Positions 23,043 through 36,330 are shown, numbered from the stretch's first letter. The stretch: DNA of 64,000 nucleotides from Panax quinquefolius (GCA_020205615.1 CM035171.1:119230893-119294892), one strand, 5' to 3'. Notes: generated by a model not told the origin, from the letters alone. Made by a program: numbers and translations.

Positions 23043-25440
23043 TGTGACGCCCCCAAAATTAGGTATACGTCACCCATCTTGGGTCGCCACTTACATGGTA
23101 CATAAATTCAAATACAAACTTAATTATACAAATGTCGTGTAACATACGACACTACATAAACTGAGAGTTCTAATAGGAATATTGTCATCTAGACCATATC
23201 CATACTCAAGGAGTCCTCATTATATTTATTGTCACACTATCTAACAGAATAGTGAGGACTACTAATGCTATCCTCTGGACTGTCACTCCATTCCCCGACT
23301 CGTCCCCGCTACGTTCTCATTTCCTGAAGAGAACAGTGAACGAAAGGGTGAGCTCAAATAGCCCAGTAAGAAATATTATGACTAAGATAATGAAGAATAA
23401 ATTATCGTTAGCCTTCAACAGTGTTAAACTGATACAATATAACAAAAATCAAGTTTAATCTGCGCAACAACAAATAATTCATTAAAAGAGTCAAGTAGAG
23501 AGTAAAATCTACTATCTTTATGATTTAAAAGGTTTTTCATCATTTTATCATTGGGACTCAAATTAATAAATTAACCACATCATCGAATCATCCCTGCACC
23601 ACGGGCCAATGATATTCATTAAATCATCAATGGTCATGACTATCTTAGAATCACCCCGTCATAATCATACCAAAAAGTATCCATCATCGCATTCACAGCC
23701 ACTGAGGACTTTTGTCACATCATTTATATCAAGCCATGATTATACCGAATGATCCCTAGTCATAATCATACTAAGTTCATCTATGCACGTAAGCCAAAAG
23801 TAACATAATATAACATGAGGATGATGACAATGACATAATAATTCAATAAAACAAGTTCAAGAATTATTTAATCCAGAATTATTAACGTCCAAATTGTCGA
23901 CATGATCTTCGTTTTTAGAGAGTAAAATTCAAGAATAATCAAAAGAATATTTCCATGAAAAGATACTGGATGAAACGCAAATATCAAAGATATTCTACTA
24001 ATTTCATGGAGTATAGAAGTCAAAGTTTTAACCAACTGGGTATAATAAAGAATGGAATAACAAAAGAAATCACCATGCATGCGGTACTTGTATGAGCGGA
24101 GTTATTCCAATAGAATAATAATAACGGAACCGGTCGGGTGAAATTCACCAAGCAGGATGATCCAATGTAATAATAAATCTTTGAATAATAAACAATGGAA
24201 CCGTGTCCTGGTGTAAAACACACGATGGATATTTCAAAGAATAATAAATGCGGAATAATAAACAATGGAACCAAAGGCGGTGTAAAACACACGCACGGGA
24301 TATTCCAACGAGAATAATAAAGAATGGAATAATGTAAGAAGATCACCAAGTATAGGGATTCACATTATACAAAGTTATTCTAACAGAATAATAAGAATGG
24401 AATAATATAAGGATTTCACCAAGTATAGGGTATCTAGCGTGATCAAAGTTATGTATAGGGTATGCCACTTTTACAAAGTTATTCCAATGTAATAATAATG
24501 AATGGAATAATGAAGTTCTCTTCATGAATAAGAAAGAATAACACCCTTACGAGTTACAACAAATAATATTCCCTACCTTAAAGAACCTGAATATTGGCAA
24601 AGTGAAGTAGCGAATACTTTTCTTCTTTCTCTCTATAGTTTCTCTCTAGAGTTTCAATTGAATTAAATGAAAATAATGAAGGAATGAGCTTCTATTTATA
24701 GGAAAATAGAATGCATAGTAATTAATCCATGAACGGTCCAGTTGATTTACTTTAATCGGCGGTCCATATTTAAAGCAAAATCTTTTAAATAAAATATAAT
24801 ATATCCTATTTATATAAAAACATTTTACTATGCAAACACTATGCAACACTATGCAAAACAATATGAAAAAACACTATACAACACTATATATAATAAAATA
24901 TAATATATTTTATTTATAGAATAACTTTAATAAAGTATTACATTTTATATAAAAAGATGTTTCATTTTTATTACGTTAATAATACGAATAAAACAAAACG
25001 TCATTATCGCTATAATAATTCATATTATTAATCGACAATAATGGAATCAAACCGAGGTGACTTCTCACATAGCATCAATAATCAATACCGTAATATTCTT
25101 ACTACGCACCACACGACATCTTTATTTTTTTACTATCGAGTAGTTCAACAAGTATCAACGGTAAAACTTCCGCCGTTATTTCAATAAAATATTTTTGTCG
25201 TTTTCTCAATCAATCCGAATTACATTAATGGGGTCCACCAATGATTGAGCCGTTGTCTTTAATATTCCCCGCTAAACCAAATATTCCCCGACCAATCGAA
25301 TATAATATAATCATCTTGCATACTTTGCAAAATTTATAAATACTACCCATAACTATAATATTATCTTAAATTCACACCATAATATTAAAAAATTATTTCG
25401 ACAAAATTTAAATCTTTATTAATAAAATCTGGGTCTCACA
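23043..25440 (-). repeat. 3' LTR of element B
   Basis: About 2.4 kb, from TGTGAGACCC at 25440 to GGGGGCGTCACA at 23043 on the minus strand. It is nearly identical to 29679-32067 apart from clustered differences at CAG/CTG positions. A TATA-like CTATAAATAG lies near 24692. This subfamily has AT-rich sequence with ATGCAAACACTATGCAACAC motifs upstream of the TATA. Confidence 0.88.
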
Positions 25441-25453
25441 ATCTCCCCTCCTT
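25441..25453 (-). promoter_or_regulatory. Polypurine tract of element B
   Basis: The minus strand reads AAGGAGGGGAGAT directly before TGTGAGACCC, a classical plus-strand primer. Confidence 0.8.
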
Positions 25454-25899
25454 ATGGAATTTAAGCCCTCGAAATTAGAATGCGATACGACTGTATGATA
25501 AGAGGTGAGGATACCTCAATACCTTTATCGTTAAAAATATTAAATTCATCTTCACAATCCGCCAAAGATATTCATTAACAATTCATCTTTTGCACTCTGG
25601 TAAAGATATACAATTGTAAAACCAATAATCTTGAGACGCAGACTTAATAAGTATCACAACCACGAATTATCCACGCACTCTTGGCCAGGATATTCGTGTT
25701 TTTTCTATTACTGGTCATGATTATACCGAATAATCCGTGGTCATAATTATACCAAGTCTATCAATGCACTACTGACCAAAGATGACTTTTACCACATCCA
25801 TGAATTAATATTTCATTCTTTGAGACTCAAATTTCAATAATTAATCCATATTATCGAATCATCCCTCGCACTACTCAAGTGCCAAGGATATTCATTAAG

Positions 25900-26290
25900 T
25901 ATCACGACCACGAATTATCCATGCACTACTACCAAAGATAATCGTGTATTCATTAAGTATCACGACCACAAATTATCCATGCACTACTGACCCAAAGATA
26001 ATCGTGTATTCATTAAGTATCACGACCACAAATTATCCATGCACTACTACCAAAGATAATCGTGTATTCATTAAGATCACGACCACAAATTATCCATGCA
26101 CTACTACCAAAGATAATTGTGTATTCATTAATATCACGACCACAAATTATCCATGCACTACTACCAAAGATAATTGTGTATTCATTAAGATTCATGACCA
26201 CAAATTATCCATGCACTACGACCAAAGATAATTGTGTATTCATTAAGATCACGACCACAAATTATCCATGCACTACTACCAAAGATAATT
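25900..26290. repeat. 57-bp tandem array, about seven units (element B)
   Basis: Seven near-identical units containing CACGACCACAAATTATCC, ATGCACTAC and AAAGATAATTGTG. Open frames exist across it in several phases because the unit length is close to a multiple of three; these are not genes. Confidence 0.82.
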
Positions 26291-27594
26291 GTGTTTTTAA
26301 TTACTATTATGATTATACCCCAACAATACCGGTCATAATCATACCAAGTCCATCTATGCACTTCTGAGCCACGAGATGACTTTCAACATAATATAAACAT
26401 GAGGATAATGATATAAAGAATCAATCAAATGAGATAAAGGATAAATATTAAACATTTATAATATAATTTATCTAGGATTCAAGAATATCCCCATGTTATC
26501 AATCACTTAATAATCTCATAATCTAATATCATTAATATTATAACAATATTTTAATCACTTAAAATTTATAAACAATTTATCTCAATTGTTTACGCTTTAC
26601 CATATAATGCATTTAATCATTTAAAAATGCCATACTCATAAGATATCATCACCAATTATCAAATCCTCATCAAAAATATGCATATACTCTATATAGGATT
26701 CTCTAGCCATAAAATCCTATTTTCAACTTTGTTACTTCACATAACATATTTAACTCATATGTTCAGAATTAAACTATTTTCATGAAAAATACCAAATTAG
26801 TCCCAAAAATATTTCTTTTCTGGGACTTAGCATAATATAGTCCCATAATGAAAATATATTTTCTCTCGAATTTTAAAATTCATTTACTATTTTTCAAAAA
26901 TCAATTTCTAATTAATTCCTTAAGAAATTAGCTACCTCAAGTTTAACTCCAAAATTCCCAAATCTTGGCAGGACCTTACACATGTTAACGTGAGCTTCTA
27001 GTTTAAATTTCATGGTCATCTGAGTTATAGAACTCCAGCTTATAGCGTTTTTAAATCGGAAAAACCTAAATATTGAAATAGTCATAACTTGCTCATTTTA
27101 AGTCGAGAATGAGCTCATTTTTGGACAGGAGGTACTTTATACCATATACCTTCATGTCCCAAAAGGCCAGAATTTTCTCATAATTTAAGTGGCCGAAACA
27201 GCCCTCTAAAATCATGGCAGCAGCTTTTTTCGGTTTTGCAGTTTTGCACTCCTTTGCTAAAATCAGTCCACACAAAAATCTACAACAGCTTTTCCAGTAA
27301 TTCCACTTGGATTAGTTAGGTAACTCATAGATCTAACTCTAGGACTTGACCAAACTCAAAAATTCAAAATATAATAAGAGATTTGGTCAATTGAATTTCA
27401 TGTTACGTTTTTCACCAAAATCTGATTTTCAACTCTTTGTGATTTCTAAGAAACTTTCATGTTTTCACATACTAACCAACATAACTCATCATAACACTTA
27501 CTAATACCACGAATACCCATGATTTTCATTAGTCCAATGCTTTTATTATGACTTTCATCATAAACCACGTAAACTGTTCATTTTAGTTGAAGAA
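26291..27594 (-). other. Non-coding conserved block of element B
   Basis: About 1.3 kb with no supported reading frame, strongly conserved in A (18360-19580), C (3600-4730) and D (46500-47700). Conservation of a non-coding block in a family that moves with borrowed proteins suggests it carries cis signals such as packaging or RNA structure; this is inference. Confidence 0.55.
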
Positions 27595-27780
27595 ATATTT
27601 GAGGGTTTAAGAAATGGGTTTTGTACTGGGGTCAATACAAAATTCGATTTCACGCTCTAAGTAGGCTAAGAAGTCTTCAAGAATATGCCAGGAAATTTAT
27701 TAATAATAGAAATATCATTCAAAACTGTGACTCTCATCCAAGACTTGGATAGTACGTCACATTGATACCAACTGTGACTT
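27595..27780 (-). pseudogene. Reverse-transcriptase stub (element B)
   Basis: The minus strand encodes FLAYLEREIEFCID-like residues and then loses similarity, exactly as in C (4734-5069). None of the polymerase catalytic motifs follow. Confidence 0.6.
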
Positions 27781-27914
27781 CTATCCCTTAACCTAGATAG
27801 CACCTCACAATGATACCTATAAACTTGCCATCTTCATTCACGATGTCGCCTACAGAAAGTCTGGCTTCGGTGCATTCCACACAAGGAAGTCAACAACGAA
27901 AGGTTTGGGGCTCT

Positions 27915-28330
27915 TTACTTATGGCTTGATATGACAATAATTGACTTTAGTAGTTTGGTTACTTGAATTCGCACAACAAGTTGGTTATGAATATAAAAGC
28001 TAACAACCTTACGAAAAGCATGATGAGTAGTTAACCAATTGATTCCTAAAATCACATCAAAGGCAAATATTTTCAAAAAGATAAGATCGACAGGTAACGT
28101 GAAAATGTTTATTTGAATCAAACAAGATTTAAAAATAGTAGCGCAGAATGAAGGCTCCTACTAACGAAGTTTCAACCAATAAGTCAAAGTTTAACTTCTT
28201 CTTGAGTCAAATTTAAACGTTGAACACAACTAGGTGAAATAAAAGCGAGGGTAGAACTGGTATCTAACACAGTATAGACTTCGCAAGAGCTTATGATTAA
28301 CTTACCCGTGATAATTTTATTCGGGTTCCT
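27915..28330 (-). pseudogene. Retroviral-type aspartic protease remnant (element B)
   Basis: Two pieces in different frames. Around 28270-28200 the minus strand encodes EVYTVLDTSSTLAFISPSCV, where DTS stands for the catalytic D-T-G of plant Ty3/gypsy proteases. The 68-codon frame at 27915-28121 contains DVILGINWLTTHHA, the hallmark 'DVILGMDWL' block. At least one stop and one frameshift separate them. This identifies the element as Ty3/gypsy rather than Copia. Confidence 0.78.
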
Positions 28331-28360
28331 CGTCACGAGAAAAAAAACGCTCTCTTAAAA

Positions 28361-28564
28361 CTACTGGCTTTGGTTTATCGTGACGACCTTTGGTGCCTCC
28401 ATCCTAGTTGAATTTGTCTTGATGAAATGACAAAATCGAGCTACGTGACCTTCTCTTCCACAATTATAACATGCTTTGAATTTGCATGGCGCAGATTCGG
28501 ATGATGTGTCCCTCTCCTCCGCATTTGAAGCATATGATGGGTGGTCTTTCTCCTTCCTTAACAA
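28361..28564 (-). pseudogene. gag zinc-knuckle region (element B)
   Basis: The frame contains CYNCGREGHVARFC, a perfect C-x2-C-x4-H-x4-C nucleocapsid knuckle, following basic and Ser-rich sequence. It sits between the gag core (28767-29340) and the protease, the normal order in Ty3/gypsy elements. It is separated from the core by stops or frameshifts as read. Confidence 0.85.
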
Positions 28565-28766
28565 CGGGTCTTTGGTCTTTGGCGTCTTTCCATCATTGTT
28601 GAATCTCCTTTTCTTGAAATGTCCATTCTTATTGTTTTGTACTGATTACCAAAGTGGTTACCATATCCGCCTTTGATTCCCTCCATACTTGTTGTCACCG
28701 CTTGATGACTACTCTCATTGGTATTATAATTTTGTTTACCGCTCTCTTTTAGTTGCGTTGACTTCG

Positions 28767-29340
28767 TTATCGCTCCTCCACTAATCGAGCCCTATTTACA
28801 ACATCTGAATAAAAACACGGTTTATGAGAAATAAGATGTTGACGTATCTTTGGCTTCAAACCTCTTAAAAACATTCGCGTCATTCTCTCTTCATTATCCA
28901 CCAAGTGAGACGCAAACCGTGATAACTCCGCAAATTTTGCCTCGTATTGCGACACGGTCATATTGTTTTGTTCCAACTTGATAAACTCTACCTCCTTCAT
29001 GTGGCGAATACTTTCGGAAAGTATTTGTCGTTGAATGACTCTGAACTTCTCTAAGATATCTTGATCTGAAGAAGTTGAGTCGTTTACCGATTCCCACCAA
29101 AGAATCGCCTCTCGCGCAACATAAAGGCGTAAGGAACCTTTTGCTCCTCGGAGCATCCCAAGACATCAAATATCTTGGTAATCTACTTTATCCATGCTTC
29201 CGCCAAGTGGTTTTGCTCTCCTTAAACTCCGGTGGTCCCAGCTCCTTGAATTGTTTAGCGGTGACCACCTTGAGAGTTTCCGTGTTTCCACCTACGTTTT
29301 GGGCAGAGTCGCTTTTACCGATGTTGCATGAATTCTAAAA
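28767..29340 (-). pseudogene. gag core domain, frameshifted (element B)
   Basis: The 129-codon frame 28767-29156 contains ARLxWW-like text (REAILWWESV), LSESIRHMKEVEFIKLEQ, MTVSQYEAKFAELSRFA and MFLRGLKPKIRQ. These are the successive landmarks of the plant retrotransposon gag domain (Retrotrans_gag). Upstream, in another frame (about 29140-29240), lie KELGPPEFK and IFDVLGCSEEQKV, the start of the same domain. At least one frameshift therefore splits gag. Given the base-calling doubts in these repeats, the break may or may not be real. Confidence 0.85.
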
Positions 29341-29664
29341 CCTCTTAAACATACCGCCGTCATTCGATCGATCGTTGTTTGTTGTTTACGGAGGATTATC
29401 GCCATCCGTTGCACATTGTCTCGATTATTGATCATGGAGAATCAATGACCTCCTCATGCTCCATTCTATTCTCAACATTCTCGGATGCCATTTTTAAACA
29501 CTGCCACAAAATAAGGGTTAATTACCATGCAACATATTATCACTATACTCTGACCGACCAATCAAATACCAAATAAACTTAGGTAGGTCATACTAGCGAA
29601 GGTATTCCCCGTCTCTCCCCTCCTAGTACTATTCTCACATCTTAGCCAGGGATCATATCCTTAA

Positions 29665-29676
29665 GCTCTGATACCA
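29665..29676 (-). promoter_or_regulatory. Primer-binding site of element B, intact
   Basis: TGGTATCAGAGC on the minus strand, two bases after the LTR end; matches the 3' end of plant initiator-Met tRNA, the usual primer of many Ty3/gypsy and Copia elements. Confidence 0.85.
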
Positions 29677-29678
29677 AC

Positions 29679-32067
29679 TGTGACGCCCCCAAAATTAGGT
29701 ATACGTTACCCATCTTGGGTCGCCACTTACATGGTACATAAATTCAAATACAAACTTAATTATACAAATGTCGTGTAACATACGACACTACATAAACTGA
29801 GAGTTCTAATAGGAATATTGTCATCTAGACCATATCCATACTCAAGGAGTCCTCATTATATTTATTGTCACACTATCTAACAGAATAGTGAGGACTACTA
29901 ATGCTATCCTCTGGACTGTCACTCCATTCCCCGACTTCGTCCCGCTTACGCTCTCATTTCACGAAGAGAAAAAAGAAGCGAAAGGTGAGCTCAAATAGCC
30001 CAGTAAGAAATATTATGACTAAGATAATGAAGAATAAATTATCGTTAGCCTTCAACAGTGTTAAACTGATACAATATAACAAAAATCAAGTTTAACTGCA
30101 GCGGAACAAACAATTCATTAAAAGAGTCAAGTAGAGAGTAAAATCTACTATCTTTTATGATTTAAAAGGTTTTTCATCATTTTTATCATTTCGGTACTCA
30201 AACAATAAATTAACCACATCATCGAATCATCCCTGCACCACGGGCCAATGATATTCATTAAATCATCAATGGTCATGACTATACCGAATCACCCCTGGTC
30301 ATAATCATACCAAAAACTATCCATCACTGCATTACAGGCCACTGAGGACTTTTGTCACATCATTTATATCAAGCCATGATTATACCGAATGATCCCTAGT
30401 CATAATCATACTAAGTTCATCTATGCACGTAAGCCAAAAAGTAACATAATATAACATGAGGATGATGACAATGACATAATAATTCAATAAAACAAGTTCA
30501 AGAATTATTTAATCCAGAATTATTAACGTCCAAATTGTCAACATGATACTTTTTTTGTGAGTAAAATTCAAGAATAATCGGAAGAATATTTCCATGAAAA
30601 GATCTTCGGATGAAACGCAAATATCAAAGATATTCTACTAATTTCATGGAGTATAGAAGTCAAAGTTTTAACCAACTGGGTATAATAAAGAATGGAATAA
30701 CAAAAGAAATCACCATGCATGCGGTTTTGTGATGTATGTTTATTCCAATAATAATAATAACGGAACCAGTCGTGAAATTCACAATCGCATGTGATGATCC
30801 AATGTAATAATAAATGTGAATAATAAACAATGGAACCAGTCCTGATTGTAAAACACACGACAGGATATTTCAATGTAATAATAAATGCGGAATAATAAAC
30901 AATGGAACCGGCCCTGTAAAAAACACACGACGGGATATTCCAATGAATAATAAAGAATGGAATAACGTAAGAAGATCACCAAGTATAGGGGATTCCACAG
31001 ACAAAGTTATTCTAACAATAATAATAAGAATGGAATAATATAAGGATTTCACCAAGTATAGGGTGTATGCCACATGATACGGTGTTATGTATAGGGTATG
31101 CCACTTTTACAAAAGTTATTCCAATGTAATAATAATGAATGGAATAATGAAGTTCTCTTCATGAATAAGAAAGAATAACACCCTTACGGTACAACAAATA
31201 ATATTCCTACCTTAGAAGAACCTAATATTGGCAAAGTGAAGTAGCGAATACTTTTCTTCTTTCTCTCTATAGTTTCTCTCTCAGAGTTTCAAAGTGAATT
31301 AAGAAAGAAAATAATGAAGGAATGAGCTTATTTATAGGAAAATAGAATGCATAGTAATTAATCCATGAACGGTCCCGTTGATTTACTTTAATCTGACGGT
31401 CCATATTTAAAGCAAAATCTTTTAAATAAAATATAATATATCCTATATTTATATAAAAACATTTTACTATGCAAACACTATGCAACACTATGCAAAACAA
31501 TATGAAAAACACTACGAACACTATGCATAATAAAATATAATATATTTTATTTATAGAATAACTTTAATAAAGTATTCATTTTATATAAAAGATGTTTCGC
31601 TTTATTACGTTAATAATACTGAATAAAACAAAACGTCATTATCGCTATAATAATTCATATTATTAATCGAATGATAATGGAATCAAACCGAGTGACTTCT
31701 CACATAAGCATCAATAATCAATACCGGTGTACTACTATGCAACCACATTCTTCGTACTTTTACTATCGAGTAGTTCAACAAGATCAACCAGAAAACTTCC
31801 GCCGTTATTTCAATAAAATATTTTTGTCGTTTTCTCGATCCGACAATAATTTTACATTGTAGGGTCCACCAATGATTGAGTAGTTGTACGAATATTCCTG
31901 CTAAACCAAATATTCCCCACCAATCGAATATAATATAATCACTTGCATACTTTTGCAAAATTTATAAATACTACCCATAACTATAATATTATCTTAAATT
32001 CACACCATAATATTAAAAATTATTTCGACAAAATTTAAATCTTTATTGATAAAATCTGGGTCTCACG
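29679..32067 (-). repeat. 5' LTR of element B
   Basis: About 2.39 kb, near-identical partner of 23043-25440. It includes a TATA-like CTATAAATA near 31328-31336 and leader repeats at about 30740-31160. Confidence 0.88.
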
Positions 32068-32932
32068 GAAGAGCGGGTTTAACTCATGGTAATATTGAAG
32101 GGACAACTACTATTTGCGAAGGGGTAATTACTATCGACGAAGGTAATTACTATTGACGAAGGTAATTACTATCAAGAAGGTAATTACTATCGACGAAGGT
32201 AAATACTATTTGATGAATGTAATTACTATTCATAAAGGTAATTACTATTGACAAAGGGACTCTTAGATGATGACATATACGGCCCCCATAAAATAATCAA
32301 AGTTACCACAAACGTCTCATAATGACTCTTTATATACATCAAGGATTGAATAAATATTACCACAAATCATTTTATTTTTTAATCAACACATATTTAATCT
32401 TTCAACAATTATTAATCATTTATAACTTGTCGTCTCAATTAATAATTTAATACTATAACATATTATACGATGATGATCTTGTGACAATAATTGAATCAAT
32501 AATATAAGAGATATGATGCAAAGAATTCTTTGTAGTAATAATTGAAAGCATAAATTGAGTGACTTCTCACGTAAGAATCAATAATCAATATCGTGTGCTA
32601 CTATATCAACTACGCGTATTATTGTACTTTTACTACTCTAGGATAGTTCAATGGTTTTGACTAGTAACACCTCTGCCGTTATTTTTATAGAAAAATAATT
32701 TTGTCGCTTTCTAACTACTTACAATACTTCCATTGTGGGGTCCACTAATGATTGAGCCAAGTCATCTAATATTCCCCACAAAAAAAGAATATTTTATAAC
32801 AACTTGCTTACTTTGCAAAATTTATAAATATTACCCACAACTATAACATTATATCAAATTTATTCCATAATATTCAAAAATAATATTTATAAAAAAAAAT
32901 TCATCTTTATTTATAAAAGCTGGGGTCTTACA
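32068..32932 (-). repeat. 5' LTR of element A, remaining part
   Basis: Continuation of 21262-23042 beyond element B. It is collinear with 17020-17797, ends TGTAAGACCCC (minus strand) at 32932 and is followed by the ACCCA duplication. Confidence 0.85.
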
Positions 32933-32937
32933 ACCCA

Positions 32938-33910
32938 AGTGACGAGGCACCCATTTTCAAGTCCTCGTAGACTGCACTTGCCAAGAAATTGGACGATCCC
33001 AAGTGACGAGGCACCCGAGTGTTACACGTTATCATCAAAAGTGAATGAGGTACATGACTATAAGCCCTCAAAAGTTATACTTTCAACTTTAATAAAAGTA
33101 ATTGAGGCCCCTGAGTATAAGCCCTCAAACCCGAAAAAGTTACACTTTATCTCTAAAAGTGGTGAACGTTATGCTTTCACCGACAAAAGCAAGATTTATT
33201 ATATGAAACGTTATGCTTTTTGTTAAAAGCAATTTTTTAGCAATAAATTGACAAACTTTCACTTATACTTGAACGTTTTTTTAAATTTCTTAAAAAAAAA
33301 AAAAAAAAAAAGGAAGAAAAATATAGATTCAAGTGTTAGTTTGTATGAAATAAATGTACATGATTTTCTGATACAGGAAATGAAAAGAACTACGACAGTT
33401 CATGATCCAAAGGTCATGACCTCTCGAATAGAAGATAAAGGAATACCTAAAGCTTGGTCTTCGAGGCCATCAGCAGGTCTTCGAGGCCATTATCAGGTCT
33501 AATTCGATGTTATCAGGACTTCGAAGCTATCAGCAGGTCTTCAACACTATCAGCAGGACTTCGAGGATATCAGGCCTTCGAAGCTATTAGGCCTTCAAGG
33601 CTTTCAGGCCTTCAAGGCTTTCAGGCCTTCACGAAATGTTGGGTTCTCAACGACTTCTTGATTCCAAAAGAAAGAGAAATTTCAAGAGATGGTAAAAAAG
33701 ATTATATCGAAGATTTTCAAAATATCCCACAAGAGTTCCTCTAAGGCTCGCCCTTCTAGGGTTTGCTCCCTAGAAGTTCCCTATCTTAGGACTTTCATTT
33801 TCGAGGATTGTAAAACATCAAGCCCCGCGAAGTGTTCAAACACTGGAATCAAGACTTCAACACTTACAATATTTTGCGCGATCATCTCACCAAGGGCGTG
33901 ACTCACGCGC
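32938..33910 (+). other. Interior of element G after the nested insertion
   Basis: It resumes G's GACGAGGCACCC array, then carries short repeats with GAGTATAAGCCCTCAAA. At 33440-33640 there is a tandem array built on CAGGTCTTCGAGG / CAGGCCTTCAAGG units of about 15-30 bp. No protein domain recognised. Confidence 0.6.
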
Positions 33911-33923
33911 AGGGGGCAAATAC
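33908..33923 (+). repeat. Extra copy of element G's polypurine-tract block
   Basis: CGCGCAGGGGGCAAAT occurs here and again at the true 3' end (36598-36613). In both places it follows GCGATC...CT-rich text with GACT. No LTR follows this copy. Confidence 0.6.
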
Positions 33924-34494
33924 TTACCGAAAGAGGGCATAGACATCCTCCATAGTAAAGGTGCATTCACCCCAAGCAGTGATGAATATGTAGATAGAAG
34001 AACACCATGGTCCTATTGGATACAAATGTTTCTACATAGCTGGATGCAAAGCTATCCACATAATCAGCATTCCTAAGTAGCTAATCGATCCAATGTTGCT
34101 ATTCTTGAAGGTGGTTAGATGAATCAGACAAGAAGTCATCCCAACTTCAACAAGCCGTTGGATATAGAAACATGCCTTCCTTCTATGGCGGAGGAAAAGT
34201 TGTACGGGCATAAGTTTGGACTTGCTTCCAAAAAACGACGAAAAGACCAAAGGAGGGGAACCATTTCCCAATCATTGAGAAACGGGGCCTCCTTGGTTAT
34301 TCCCAAGTCTGCAGAATGTTCAACAAGGAGGGCCTGCAAAAAAAAAAAAAAAAAAAAGAGTTCAGCATAAGGGATCTAAAGAAGCAAGGAAGGGATGTCA
34401 AATAAAGTGCTTGAGCTCGAAGTGCTCACAATGCCAAAGAGGAATATCCGAGAGTAAAGCTTCAAAACACCTGAAAATAAGATGAAACAATATC

Positions 34495-35340
34495 AGAAAG
34501 AATTAGGGTTCACCCCCTAGGGTTCAGCTCCCTAGGGTTCGGCCCCCTAGGGGTTTGGCCATCTGGAGCGGTTTCATTGAATGTAGAGCATTTTTTCTTC
34601 CTTTGTGTTCTTCGTGGACGAAACGTCAAGTCTTTCTTTATTATCCGAGGGAAAAAACCAAGATGTAATCAAGGTAATGGGGCTCGGAAGACAAAAGAAA
34701 GATTGGGGAGTCTTAAAAAATAAAAATATTTGCAGGGTTCGGCCCCCCTAGGGTTCGGCCACCCTAGCGTTCGACCATATTTGCTTTGTAGGGCTCCTTG
34801 CTAGCTTCGTTTTGATATATTATGGGCTCCGAAACTCCAAACGTGTCAAACGTTATGATCAAAATAGTAGTTGCTCCTCCAAAAACTTTATTTTTTTCAT
34901 TTAAACTTCATCTTTCCCATAGGGTTCGGCCATGTTGCCTTAGGCCACCTTGGGTTCGGCCATGTTGGCTTTGTAGGGCTCCTCGCTAGCTTCATTTTGA
35001 TATATTATGGGCTCCGAAACTCCAAACGAGTCAAAAGTTATGATCAAAATAGTAGTTGCTCATCCAAAAACTTCATTTTTTCATTTAAACTTCATTTTTC
35101 CCATATGGTTCGGTCATATTGCCTTAGGCCACCTAGGGTTCGGCTATATTGGCTTCATAGGGCTCCTCGCTAGCTTCGTTTTGATATATTATGGGTCTCG
35201 AAACTCCAAACGAGTCAAAAGTTACGATCAAAATAGTAACTGCTCTTCCAAAAACTTCATTTTTTCATTTAAACTTCAAATTCCTCCATAGGGTTCGACC
35301 ATGTTGGCCTAGGGCCCCTAGGGTTCGGCCCCCTAGGGAA
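34495..35340 (+). repeat. About 185-bp tandem repeats with AGGGTTCGGCC motifs (element G)
   Basis: Three units with starts of ATATTATGGG at about 34817, 34998 and 35185 share TCCGAAACTCCAAACG, AAAATAGTA and CATTTAAACTTCA. They are flanked and interspersed by many copies of CTAGGGTTCGGCC. Tandem repeats in the untranslated part are typical of Tat/Ogre elements. Confidence 0.8.
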
Positions 35341-35880
35341 TGTTCCCTCTTTTCATTCCTTTGAAGTCCTGTTGCTCTACCAATCAACTGCTAGGAATGA
35401 ATGCTCCTTCGCCGCGAAGATTATAGCCTTTTTATGATAAATTTCGAGGGAAAAAACCAAGATATAATAATAAAGGTGACGGGACTCGAAAAACAGAATA
35501 AAGGCTATAATTAGCTAAAAAGACAAATAGATGAAGTAATCAAGAAGAATTTAAACACGTGGCAAGAACATAACAGGAAGCAAGGCCTACTACGAAAAAC
35601 AACATGGGGGTTCAGGAAGATGGAATCATATGCCTAATTCCGTTTATTGACAAAGTTATTGGCATGATGCGTCAAAATTACAAAACAAGAAGATTATTCA
35701 TATGAGAAGTTGAAAGATACCTTACACGATGAACCTTCGTAGCGCGATAATTGATCGAGTTTCCAAAAGATAAGTAGATCTAATCTTACTTTTAAATAGA
35801 AATATATTAAAGATATTATTTGCTAAATATAAAAGAAGATTTAATTTTATTCCCAACAGGGGGTAATTTTTAAAAATGGA
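35341..35880 (+). other. Element G interior, no feature
   Basis: Non-coding sequence of the element; GAGGGAAAAAACCAAGAT near 35447 also occurs near 34646. No gene seen. Confidence 0.4.
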
Positions 35881-36102
35881 TTATTTATATATATATATGA
35901 TAATATTTATATGTATATATATAAATAAATAAAATCTTTTGCTTTCAATTAAAGAAAGATTTGATTTATTTCCAAAACAAAGAAAGCTTTGATTTTATTT
36001 CCAAAACAAGATTAAGATTTGATTTGATTTTCAAAAATAAAATTAATTAAGATCTGATTTGATAAAAGGGAAAGATTTGATTTACTAAAAAAAATTTCCT
36101 TG

Positions 36103-36144
<42 letters not shown>

Positions 36145-36330
36145 TAAAATCTTTTGCTTTCAATTAAAGAAAGATTTGATTTATTTCCAAAACAAAGAAA
36201 GCTTTGATTTTATTTCCAAAATAAGATTAAGATTTGATTTGATTTTTGAAAAATAAAATTAATTAAGATCTGATTTGGTAAAAAGGGAAAGATTTGATTT
36301 ACCAAAAGAAAGATTTTATTAAATTTAATT
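35881..36330 (+). repeat. Duplicated AT-rich block with (TA)n (element G)
   Basis: Two copies of about 220 bp (35905-36090 and 36128-36315) share ATAAAATCTTTTGCTTTCAA, GAAAGATTTGATTTATTTCC and AATTAATTAAGATCTGATTT. Each follows a (TA)n tract, the second long (about 36107-36134). Confidence 0.75.

Larger units (their letters stand above)
23043..32067 (-). mobile_element. Element B: non-autonomous Ty3/gypsy element with gag and protease remnants
   Basis: The most complete family member. Its LTRs, 23043-25440 and 29679-32067, are nearly identical, indicating a recent insertion. The minus strand has primer site TGGTATCAGAGC (29676-29665), broken gag, CCHC knuckle, protease, a reverse-transcriptase stub, a long non-coding part, a seven-unit tandem array and purine tract AAGGAGGGGAGAT. 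Flanks are AAAGA (23038-23042) and GAAGA (32068-32072), a 4/5 match that fits a target duplication. RNase H and integrase are absent, so it belongs to the gag-only class sometimes called TR-GAG. Confidence 0.9.
15240..32932 (-). mobile_element. Element A: non-autonomous Ty3/gypsy element, 5' LTR split by element B
   Basis: The LTRs are 15240-17797 and 21262-23042 joined to 32068-32932. The identical 5-bp flanks ACCCA (15235-15239 and 32933-32937) and the restored continuity of G's tandem repeat on removing 15240-32932 plus one ACCCA prove the insertion. On the minus strand the LTR starts TGTAAGACCCC. The 3.46-kb interior holds a coiled-coil gag start, a protease remnant, the family's reverse-transcriptase stub and a long non-coding 3' part. 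The CCHC part of gag is missing here. Confidence 0.88.

Noticed and set aside
28476..29338. Plus-strand open frames at 28476-28676 and 29075-29338
   Set aside because: Antisense to the gag region of element B.
15240..32932. Integrated pararetrovirus (caulimovirus-like) as source of protease/RT-like pieces
   Set aside because: Paired LTRs, purine tracts and 5-bp target duplications identify LTR retrotransposons; no movement- or coat-protein-like sequence is seen.
34871..35291. Two open frames of 94-100 codons in element G
   Set aside because: They lie across the 185-bp tandem units and repeat with them; composition is not protein-like.
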